Source: Desulfovibrionaceae bacterium UBA930 (lineage in GTDB: Bacteria > Desulfobacterota > Desulfovibrionia > Desulfovibrionales > Desulfovibrionaceae). From it: a stretch of DNA of 10,469 bases. Both the position numbers and the translations under genes were made by a program. The first letter of the stretch is position 1; every line of letters starts with the position of its first letter. A model generated the notes under the pieces. That model saw only the letters and a list, made by a program, of their open reading frames with translations. It made no database searches and was not told the origin of the DNA. The DNA lies in NCBI GenBank assembly GCA_002293605.1, contig DBDO01000008.1, positions 1-10,469 on the forward strand, written 5' to 3'. This document shows positions 5,440-10,469 of the stretch, piece after piece.

Positions 5440-6569
5440 CTGTAAAAGGCGGCGAAAAAGCCATTCGCAATGCCCATGCCCTGCTGGCGGAAAAACGCCG
5501 GGGCGATACTTCTGTGCCGGAAATCGCCATTGAGCAGATCCGGGAACAGCTCTCCCTGGCCGTGGACCGGGTCATGGGCGAAGGCTCCCTGTACGACCGC
5601 GATCTGGCTGCCCTGGCTGTCAAACAGGCCAGGGGCGATCTGGTGGAAGCCATCTTCCTGCTGCGGGCCTACCGCACCACCCTGCCGCGCTTTGGCTCCA
5701 CCCTGCCGGTCGATACCGCGTCCATGCATGTGCGCCGCCGTATTTCCGCAACCTATAAAGATGTGCCGGGCGGGCAGGTGCTTGGCCCGACCTTTGACTA
5801 TACGCACCGCCTGCTTGAAGGGAGCGCCCCAGTTTGCCGTGATACTTCGTCAGGCATCGCCGAAAACTCGCCTTCCTCGTCTGAGGGCAAACTGGAACGC
5901 TCCCAGTTCAATGGTCGTTGTCCCAAAGTGCTTTCCTTTCTGGAGCAGGAAGGACTCTTGCCGCGTGAGGAAAATACGGACGCAAGCCCCGGCGACCTGA
6001 GCCGGGAGCCGCTGGAACTTCCGGCCTCGCGCGATGTTCGTTTGCAGAATCTGGCCCGCGCGGATGAAGGCCTGCTGCTCTCGCTGGCCTATTCCACCCA
6101 GCGCGGTTTAGGCTCCACCCATCCCTTTGCCGGGGAAATCCGCATGGGGGAAGTGGAGGTGTATTGTATACCGGAAGAGTTGGGCTTTCCCGTGCTGGTC
6201 GGTGAAATCACGCTGACGGAATGCGAAAGCGTCAACCAGTTCAGCGGCGGCAAGGGCAGGCCCGCTTCCTTCACAAGGGGCTACGGTCTGGCTTTTGGCG
6301 AATCCGAGCGCAAGGCCATCAGCATGGCCCTGGTGGATCGCGCCCTGCTTGGCGCTGACCCCGAGTCCGGCCTGGATGAGGAAGTGCGCGGCCCGGCGCA
6401 GAATGCGGAATTTGTCCTGTACCACAGCGACAACGTGGAAGCCTCGGGTTTTGTGCAGCACCTGAAACTGCCGCACTATGTGGATTTTCAGGCTGAATTG
6501 GCCATGATTCGTTCTTTGCGTGCAGCTTCTAACGTGTCGGAGCAAGACAGTGACAACAACGGTAAATAG
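5430..6569 (+). CDS. phnI: C-P lyase core complex subunit PhnI, with an internal palindromic insert
   Basis: PhnI is the nucleosidase-like subunit that, with PhnG, H and L, swaps adenine of ATP for phosphonate to give ribose-1-phosphonate triphosphate. It starts at ATG 5430 with AAGGAGGG 6 nt upstream. Conserved blocks are AVKGGEKAI (4-12), RISATYKDVPGGQVLGPTFD (104-123), RLQNLARADEGLLLSLAYST (204-223), FTRGYGLAFGESERKA (281-296) and HLKLPHYVDFQAEL (344-357). His344 and His349 match the metal-site pair His328/His333 of E. coli PhnI. At 379 residues it is longer than E. coli PhnI (354). Residues 131-158 are encoded by an 85-bp block with inverted-repeat ends, in the variable linker between LGPTFDYTHRLL and KVLSFLEQEG. 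The frame is kept and all conserved blocks are intact, so the protein is probably functional. The end overlaps phnJ by 20 bp. Confidence 0.96.
   Translation: MYVAVKGGEKAIRNAHALLAEKRRGDTSVPEIAIEQIREQLSLAVDRVMGEGSLYDRDLAALAVKQARGDLVEAIFLLRAYRTTLPRFGSTLPVDTASMHVRRRISATYKDVPGGQVLGPTFDYTHRLLEGSAPVCRDTSSGIAENSPSSSEGKLERSQFNGRCPKVLSFLEQEGLLPREENTDASPGDLSREPLELPASRDVRLQNLARADEGLLLSLAYSTQRGLGSTHPFAGEIRMGEVEVYCIPEELGFPVLVGEITLTECESVNQFSGGKGRPASFTRGYGLAFGESERKAISMALVDRALLGADPESGLDEEVRGPAQNAEFVLYHSDNVEASGFVQHLKLPHYVDFQAELAMIRSLRAASNVSEQDSDNNGK
5820..5904. repeat. 85-bp palindromic repeat inserted in frame within phnI
   Basis: Left arm GGGAGCGCCCCAGTTTGCC (5820-5838) and the reverse complement of the right arm (5886-5904) agree at 17 of 19 positions, around a 47-nt centre. 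It encodes phnI residues 131-158 without breaking the frame. Read on the minus strand, the centre holds CTCAGACGAGGAAGGCGAG... and GATGCCTGACGAAGTATCAC..., which match the phnJ 3' end (7440-7463, 21/24) and the phnK 5' end (7508-7530, 21/23). Length, palindromic ends, in-frame position and related copies in the same window argue for a short repeat family, perhaps mobile. Inverted repeat and matches are seen directly; mobility is inferred. Confidence 0.75.
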
Positions 6570-7509
6570 CGCTGACGGCGCAAGCTCGAATCAGCCGTCC
6601 GTCGCCTATAATTTCGCCTATCTGGATGAGCAGACCAAGCGCATGATCCGCCGTTCCATCCTCAAGGCCGTGGCCCTGCCCGGCTACCAGGTGCCCTTTG
6701 GCGGACGGGAGATGCCCATGCCCTACGGCTGGGGAACCGGCGGCATTCAGGTAAGCGCCTCCGTTCTCGGCAAACATGACGTATTCAAGGTGATTGACCA
6801 GGGCTCGGACGATACCACCAACGCGGTTTCCATCCGCTCTTTTTTCGCCCGCGTGGCCGGTGTGCGCACCACCACAGACACAGAGGAAGCCGATATCATC
6901 CAGACCCGGCACCGCATTCCGGAACAGCCGCTGCGCGAAGGCCAGATTATGGTGTACCAGGTGCCCATTCCCGAACCCCTGCGCTGGATGGAGCCGAGCG
7001 AGGCAGAAACCCGCACCCTGCACGCCCTGGAAGAATACGGCGTCATGCATGTGAAGCTGTATGAAGATATCGCCAGGCACGGGGAGATAGCCACCAGCTT
7101 CGACTACCCCGTACTGGTGAACGGGCGCTATGTCATGAGCCCCTCACCCCTGCCGAAATTCGACAACCCGAAAATGAACCAATGCCCGGCCTTGCAGCTT
7201 TTCGGCGCCGGGCGGGAAAAGCGCATTTACGCCATTCCCCCGTACACCACGGTCAAGAGCCTGGATTTTGAGGATCATCCCTTTGCCGTGCAACAGTGGA
7301 ACGAGCCCTGCGCCATCTGCGGCGCGACTGACAGTTACCTTGATGAAATCATTACCGATGACGCGGGAGGACGCATGTTTGTGTGCTCCGACACTGACCA
7401 TTGTTTCAAACGCGTTGCCGGGCAGAGCCTCAGTGCGGCCTCAGATGAGGAAGGCGAATTTTTTACAACGGAAGTGGACTCTTCCGTCCATGAGCGGAGG
7501 AAAAAATGA
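6550..7509 (+). CDS. phnJ: Carbon-phosphorus lyase PhnJ, radical SAM enzyme
   Basis: Catalytic subunit that breaks the C-P bond of 5-phosphoribosyl-1-phosphonate, giving the hydrocarbon (methane from methylphosphonate) and ribose cyclic phosphate. It uses SAM and a 4Fe-4S cluster. The cluster Cys residues have the unusual CX2CX21C spacing: C254, C257, C279. C285, in DTDHC, matches the thiyl-radical Cys272 of E. coli, and G45 (LPGYQVPFGG) the glycyl-radical Gly32. The block YNFAYLDEQTKRMIRR (20-35) opens the conserved protein. The start chosen is GTG 6550, with GGAG 7 nt upstream; a GTG at 6520 is in frame but has no such site. It has 319 residues against 281 in E. coli, with about 13 extra at the N terminus and about 25 at the C terminus. 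The C-terminal extension contains SDEEGEF, shared with the phnI repeat. The stop overlaps the phnK ATG. Confidence 0.97.
   Translation: MTTTVNSADGASSNQPSVAYNFAYLDEQTKRMIRRSILKAVALPGYQVPFGGREMPMPYGWGTGGIQVSASVLGKHDVFKVIDQGSDDTTNAVSIRSFFARVAGVRTTTDTEEADIIQTRHRIPEQPLREGQIMVYQVPIPEPLRWMEPSEAETRTLHALEEYGVMHVKLYEDIARHGEIATSFDYPVLVNGRYVMSPSPLPKFDNPKMNQCPALQLFGAGREKRIYAIPPYTTVKSLDFEDHPFAVQQWNEPCAICGATDSYLDEIITDDAGGRMFVCSDTDHCFKRVAGQSLSAASDEEGEFFTTEVDSSVHERRKK
7440..7463 (-). repeat. Partial copy of the phnI repeat at the phnJ 3' end
   Basis: CTCAGATGAGGAAGGCGAAT... (plus strand) matches the reverse complement of 5862-5885 at 21 of 24 positions. In both places the shared frame reads S-D-E-E-G-E-F. 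Weaker similarity (11/19 without gaps) continues leftward into the place of the repeat arm. It codes the C-terminal extension of PhnJ, after the last radical-SAM Cys. Confidence 0.6.
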
Positions 7510-8324
7510 TGCCTGACGAAATATCACGCCGCACAGAGGCTCTGCCGGGAGAAGAACCGGCGCTCCTGCAGGTGGAAGGGCTTTCGCACTATTACGGCGA
7601 GCGGCTCGGCTGCCGCGACATCTCCTTTGATCTCTGGCCGGGGGAAGTCCTTGGCATTGTGGGCGAATCCGGCTCCGGCAAAAGTACCCTGCTGAACCTC
7701 CTGGCCGGGCGTTTTCCCCCGTCTTCCGGCACTATCCGCTACCGCGATGCTGAAGGCCTCACGCACGACATCAACAGCCTGTCCGAGGCGGTGCGCCGCC
7801 GTATTCTGCGTACCGAATGGGGCTTTGTTCACCAGCACCCGCGCGATGGCCTGCGTATGCGGGTCAGCGCCGGAGGCAATATCGGCGAGCGGCTGATGGC
7901 CTGCGGCTCGCGGCATTACGGGAATATCCGCAGCACCGCCCTGGACTGGCTCGAGCGGGTGGAAATAGCGGCTGACCGCATTGACGATCGGCCGACCGCC
8001 TATTCCGGCGGCATGCAGCAACGCCTGCAAATAGCCCGCAACCTTGTTTCCGGGCCGCGCCTGGTGTTTATGGACGAACCCACGGGCGGGCTGGATGTTT
8101 CCGTGCAGGCGAAACTCCTGGATCTGCTCCGCCAACTGGTGCGTGGGCTCGGACTTTCCGTGGTGCTGGTCACGCATGACCTGGCCGTGGCCAGGCTGCT
8201 CGCGCACCGGCTCATTGTCATGCGGCGAGGCGAGGTTGTGGAAAGCGGGCTTTCCGATCAGGTGCTGGATGATCCGCATCATCCGTATACGCAGCTTCTT
8301 GTCTCCTCCATCCTTCAGGGATAA
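7506..8324 (+). CDS. phnK: C-P lyase-associated ATP-binding protein PhnK
   Basis: ABC-type ATPase that binds the PhnGHIJ core at PhnJ and is required for phosphonate use; despite its homology to peptide-transporter ATPases it is not thought to import. Walker A is GESGSGKST (53-61), the Q-loop region VHQHPRDGLR (108-117), signature YSGGMQQR (166-173), Walker B LVFMDEPTGGLD (186-197) and H-loop His224. VSAGGNIGERLMA and DDPHHPYTQLLVSSIL are hallmarks of PhnK. At 272 residues it exceeds E. coli PhnK (252), mainly by an N-terminal MPDEISRRTEALPGEE stretch that matches the minus-strand reading of the phnI repeat. Two tandem ATGs (7506, 7509) follow GGAGG (7496-7500); either is possible. phnJ ends within the start codon. 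Tandem stops TAA TAG end the frame. Confidence 0.97.
   Translation: MMPDEISRRTEALPGEEPALLQVEGLSHYYGERLGCRDISFDLWPGEVLGIVGESGSGKSTLLNLLAGRFPPSSGTIRYRDAEGLTHDINSLSEAVRRRILRTEWGFVHQHPRDGLRMRVSAGGNIGERLMACGSRHYGNIRSTALDWLERVEIAADRIDDRPTAYSGGMQQRLQIARNLVSGPRLVFMDEPTGGLDVSVQAKLLDLLRQLVRGLGLSVVLVTHDLAVARLLAHRLIVMRRGEVVESGLSDQVLDDPHHPYTQLLVSSILQG
7508..7530 (-). repeat. Partial copy of the phnI repeat at the phnK 5' end
   Basis: GATGCCTGACGAAATATCAC... (plus strand) matches the reverse complement of 5836-5858 at 21 of 23 positions. The shared frame reads MPDEISRRTEALP in PhnK and MPDEVSRQTGALP in the reversed phnI repeat, so similarity continues past the listed end (11/19 over the arm). The gap from the phnJ half-copy is 44 nt here but 3 nt in phnI. 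The extra 41 nt hold the phnJ stop and the phnK ribosome site. Confidence 0.6.
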
Positions 8325-8335
8325 TAGGAACTTTT

Positions 8336-9037
8336 ATGGATACAACTGTGAATGAACCAGTCCTTTCCGTGCGCGGCCTCTCCAAAAGCTTTACCCTGCA
8401 TACGCAGGGCGGAACCGTCATTGAAGCCTTTGCCGACTTAGATATTGCCGTAAGGCCGGGGGAATGCCTCGCCCTGCACGGGCCTTCCGGAGCGGGCAAG
8501 TCAACGCTCCTGCGCGCGCTCTATGCCAATTACAAACCCTGCTCCGGCAGTATTATCGTGAAGCATGGGAATAGCCAGGTGGATATGGCGACCGCCTCCC
8601 CGCGCGCTGTGCTGTCCGTGCGGCACAGCACTATGGGCTATGTCAGCCAGTTTCTGCGCGTTATTCCCCGCGTTTCCTGCCTGGATATTGTGGCGGAGCG
8701 CCTTAGCCTGCACGGCGAGAAGGACGATGCGGCCCGTGAAAAAGCCGGAGAGCTGCTGGCCCGCCTGCGCATTCCCAAAGGTCTCTGGAACCTTGCCCCG
8801 GCCACCTTTTCCGGGGGGGAGCAGCAACGCGTCAACATCGCGCGGGGATTTATCCGCCACTATCCGATCCTGCTTCTGGACGAGCCCACAGCGTCCCTTG
8901 ATGCGGCCAACCGTGAGACAGTGGTGGCCCTGATCCGGGAAGCCAGGTCCGCCGGGAGCGCTGTTATCGGCATTTTTCACGATGAAGCGGTGCGCGATGC
9001 CGTGGCGGATCGCGTCTTTACGCTGCGGCCGCACTAG
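8336..9037 (+). CDS. phnL: C-P lyase system ATP-binding protein PhnL
   Basis: ABC-type ATPase of the C-P lyase machinery. In E. coli, PhnL joins PhnG, H and I in the first step, and a PhnK-PhnL pair has been placed on the core complex. It has 233 residues, near the E. coli length (226). Walker A is GPSGAGKST (49-57), Q-loop YVSQFLRVIPRVSCLDIVAE (102-121), signature FSGGEQQRVNIARGF (158-172), Walker B LLLDEPTASLD (179-189) and H-loop His215. The SQFLRVIPRVS segment is typical of PhnL and separates it from LolD-like ATPases. AGGA (8326-8329) lies 6 nt before the ATG at 8336, 11 bp after the phnK stop. A nested hairpin follows the gene before phnN. phnM, which often follows phnL, is absent at this place. 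Confidence 0.95.
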   Translation: MDTTVNEPVLSVRGLSKSFTLHTQGGTVIEAFADLDIAVRPGECLALHGPSGAGKSTLLRALYANYKPCSGSIIVKHGNSQVDMATASPRAVLSVRHSTMGYVSQFLRVIPRVSCLDIVAERLSLHGEKDDAAREKAGELLARLRIPKGLWNLAPATFSGGEQQRVNIARGFIRHYPILLLDEPTASLDAANRETVVALIREARSAGSAVIGIFHDEAVRDAVADRVFTLRPH

Positions 9038-9038
9038 A

Positions 9039-9079
9039 GATACTTGTAGGCGGGCTTTGCCCGCCGCTGCGCAAGTATC
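9039..9079. repeat. Nested hairpin between phnL and phnN
   Basis: GATACTTG (9039-9046) pairs perfectly with CAAGTATC (9072-9079). Inside it GGCGGGC (9049-9055) pairs perfectly with GCCCGCC (9059-9065) around TTT. There is no T-run after it, so it is not a standard terminator. It resembles REP/BIME-type intergenic palindromes or an mRNA-stabilising structure that could change phnN expression relative to phnL. Confidence 0.6.
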
Positions 9080-9118
9080 GCAAAGTGAAACTGCTATAGA
9101 AAGCAAAAAGGGACGAAT

Positions 9119-9730
9119 ATGAGCGGAATGCTGATCTACCTCATGGGGCCGTCCGGCTCGGGAAAAGATAGCCTGATCGCCTATGCGCGCCGCGCTCTGA
9201 ACGCTGCGTATGCACAGACATGGAATACAGCCCTGCATACGCGGCAGGTCTTGCGTCCCGTGCTCTTTGCCCGCCGCTGCATCACGCGCCCTGCCGGTGC
9301 CGGGGGCGAAGGCCATCATTCGCTGACCCGGGAAGCGTTTCAGCAACGCAAGCTTCAAGGGGAATTTTCCCTGGCCTGGGAAAGCCACGGCCTTTGCTAC
9401 GGCATCAGCGCCGATATTGATGCCCGGCTGGCACAAGGCGCGCTTGTCATAGTCAACGGTTCGCGCGCATACCTGCCCGAAGCGCTCAAACGATACCCCG
9501 CGCTGCTGCCCGTGCTCATCTCAGTACGTTCGGAAATCTTGCGCGCCCGCCTTGAAGGGCGCGGACGGGAACAGGCGGCGGACATTGACGAACGCCTTGC
9601 CACAGCGGCACTGGCCCTGCCGGACATCCCCGGCCTTGTCACCCTGGATAATTCCGGCGAGCTTGAAGAGGCCGCACAGCGCTTCACAGCGCTGTGCGAG
9701 CAGATGCGGCGCATGCCGCCCCTTGCCTGA
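9119..9730 (+). CDS. phnN: Ribose 1,5-bisphosphate phosphokinase PhnN
   Basis: Phosphorylates ribose 1,5-bisphosphate to PRPP with ATP, returning the ribose carrier of the C-P lyase pathway to nucleotide synthesis. The guanylate-kinase-like fold starts with LIYLMGPSGSGKDSL (5-19; P-loop 10-18). Other family blocks are CITRPAGAGGEGHHSLTREA (54-73), ESHGLCYGISADID, VIVNGSRAYLPEA, and LEGRGREQAADIDERL in the lid region. It has 203 residues against 185 in E. coli. About 16 extra residues lie between KDSL and CITR, and residues 29-43 there are encoded by a DNA inverted repeat (9203-9245). The ATG at 9119 has AGGGA 5 nt upstream. It is separated from phnL by 81 bp with a hairpin and followed by an intrinsic terminator, so it may be the last gene of this transcript. 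Confidence 0.94.
   Translation: MSGMLIYLMGPSGSGKDSLIAYARRALNAAYAQTWNTALHTRQVLRPVLFARRCITRPAGAGGEGHHSLTREAFQQRKLQGEFSLAWESHGLCYGISADIDARLAQGALVIVNGSRAYLPEALKRYPALLPVLISVRSEILRARLEGRGREQAADIDERLATAALALPDIPGLVTLDNSGELEEAAQRFTALCEQMRRMPPLA
9203..9245. repeat. Inverted repeat inside the phnN insertion
   Basis: GCTGCGTATGCA (9203-9214) and the reverse complement of TGCATACGCGGC (9234-9245) agree at 11 of 12 positions, including a perfect 9-bp core, around a 19-nt centre. The 43 bp coincide with residues 29-43 of PhnN, inside a segment that appears extra relative to E. coli PhnN. Its sequence is unrelated to the phnI repeat. Confidence 0.5.
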
Positions 9731-9759
9731 TGTGCCCCGCTGCTGAAAAGCTCTGAAAC

Positions 9760-9782
9760 AACCGGCTTCTGCCGGTTTTTTT
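9760..9782 (+). terminator. Intrinsic terminator after phnN
   Basis: AACCGGC (9760-9766), loop TTCT, GCCGGTT (9771-9777), then an uninterrupted T-run to 9782. It lies 30 bp after the phnN stop and should separate the phnG-N transcript from phnC. Confidence 0.88.
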
Positions 9783-9909
9783 ACGCCCGGCATCCGCACG
9801 CCTTGACGCAAACTCCACCTGGGAGACACACAACCGTCATTGTCGCCGGGCAGAGTGGCCCCACGAAAAAAACGACAAGGGTGCTTGTATGGAGCGCCAG
9901 GAGGCATGC
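9783..9909 (+). other. phnN-phnC gap, presumed promoter region of phnC
   Basis: This gap of about 127 bp after the terminator should hold a promoter for phnC. TTGACG (9803-9808) is a possible -35, but the sequence 17 nt later (ACACAC) is not a convincing -10. AGGAGG (9899-9904) is the phnC ribosome site. No PhoB-like direct repeat was recognised. Confidence 0.35.
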
Positions 9910-10469
9910 ATGATCAGAATAGATAACTTCACCCGTTCCTTTGCCGGCCAAAAGGCGCTGGACGCTATCAATCTCACGGTGCGGCAGGGGGAAATGGTCG
10001 CTCTTATCGGTGCCTCCGGCTCCGGCAAATCCACCTTGCTGCGTCATATTTCCGGCATCATGGCCGGGGACAAAGACGGCGGCAGCATCGCGGTTATGGG
10101 TAGCATGGTGCAGCAGGGGGGGCGCATCCAGCGCGACGTACGGAAAACCCGCACGGGCGTTGGCATGATCTTTCAGCAGTTCAACCTGGTGGATCGTTTG
10201 CAGGTTCTGACCAATGTCATGCTCGGCGCGCTCGGGCGCGTGCCGCTCTGGCGCAGCGCTTTTGCCCTCTTTCCTGAGGACGTGCGCGCCCTGGCCCTTG
10301 CATCGCTCGCCCGCGTGGGCATTGCGGAAAAGTCCACTCAGCGCGCCTCAACCCTTTCCGGCGGACAGCAGCAGCGGGCGGCCATTGCCCGGGCCCTGGT
10401 GCAGAAAGCAAAGGTGCTTCTGGCGGATGAGCCCATTGCCTCCCTTGATCCGGAAAGTTCGCGCCGGGT
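9910..10469 (+). CDS. phnC: Phosphonate ABC transporter ATP-binding protein PhnC (3' end beyond window)
   Basis: ATPase of the PhnCDE importer, working on the inner face of the membrane to drive uptake of phosphonates bound by PhnD. 186 codons are visible. Walker A is GASGSGKST (34-42); Q-loop IFQQFNLVDRLQVLTNVMLG (87-106), with the FNLVDRL wording typical of PhnC; signature LSGGQQQRAAIARAL (149-163); Walker B VLLADEPIASLDP (169-181). WRSAFALFPED (114-124) matches the W-x-S-L/F-F-x-x-F segment of the family. The H-loop and C terminus are outside the window. The ATG at 9910 has AGGAGG 5 nt upstream; an overlapping ATG at 9906 is in another frame. phnD and phnE probably follow. A terminator upstream suggests transcription apart from the lyase genes. 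Confidence 0.94.
   Translation, partial: MIRIDNFTRSFAGQKALDAINLTVRQGEMVALIGASGSGKSTLLRHISGIMAGDKDGGSIAVMGSMVQQGGRIQRDVRKTRTGVGMIFQQFNLVDRLQVLTNVMLGALGRVPLWRSAFALFPEDVRALALASLARVGIAEKSTQRASTLSGGQQQRAAIARALVQKAKVLLADEPIASLDPESSRR

Noticed and set aside
4618..5807. Long antisense open frames opposite phnG, phnH and phnI
   Set aside because: They mirror GC-rich codon bias of the well-identified phn genes and show no family pattern.
6520..6549. Upstream GTG start for phnJ
   Set aside because: It would extend overlap with phnI to 50 bp and lacks a ribosome site; GTG 6550 has GGAG 7 nt upstream and is nearer the family start.
1..10469. CRISPR array, rRNA, integrase or full insertion sequence
   Set aside because: No regularly spaced direct repeats, no rRNA-like segments and no transposase or integrase motifs were seen on either strand.

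Overview
The window looks like a chromosomal segment from a GC-rich, motile, anaerobic deltaproteobacterium of the Desulfovibrio type. This placement is an inference from gene content (FliM, a Fur-family regulator, a complete C-P lyase core) and base composition; no taxonomic marker is present. Every gene left of the tRNA runs on the minus strand and everything from the tRNA onward runs on the plus strand.

Left part (1-2900, minus strand): a family 2 glycosyltransferase gene cut by the window edge, the flagellar switch gene fliM, and a fur-family repressor gene. Between fur and fliM lies a 184-bp imperfect palindrome with inverted-repeat ends (2030-2213). It reaches into the fur stop codon and looks like a small non-autonomous repeat element.

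Middle (2900-4285, plus strand): tRNA-Asn(GTT) with a near-perfect intrinsic terminator, then an AT-richer islet carrying a VbhA-like antitoxin gene overlapped by a fic toxin gene. The fic frame is broken by a single in-frame TAG, at a place where a TGG (Trp) codon would fit the family. The islet resembles a horizontally acquired toxin-antitoxin module beside a tRNA that has since decayed.

Right part (4286-10469, plus strand): a phosphonate-degradation locus in the order phnG-H-I-J-K-L, then phnN, an intrinsic terminator, and the start of phnC. PhnG/H/I/J/K form the carbon-phosphorus lyase core, PhnL is the associated second ATPase, PhnN makes PRPP from ribose 1,5-bisphosphate, and PhnC is the ATPase of the phosphonate importer. 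Genes G to K overlap and are probably translationally coupled. phnM, which supplies the intermediate acting before PhnJ, is not in the window.

The most unusual signal is a set of small palindromic sequences inside these phn genes. An 85-bp block in phnI has 19-bp inverted-repeat ends (17/19 matches) and stays in frame. Read on the opposite strand, its middle matches the 3' end of phnJ (21/24) and the 5' end of phnK (21/23), and it encodes nearly the same peptides. A second, unrelated inverted repeat lies in what looks like a lineage-specific insertion in phnN. Together they suggest in-frame, protein-tolerated palindromic repeat elements comparable in concept to the Rickettsia palindromic elements.
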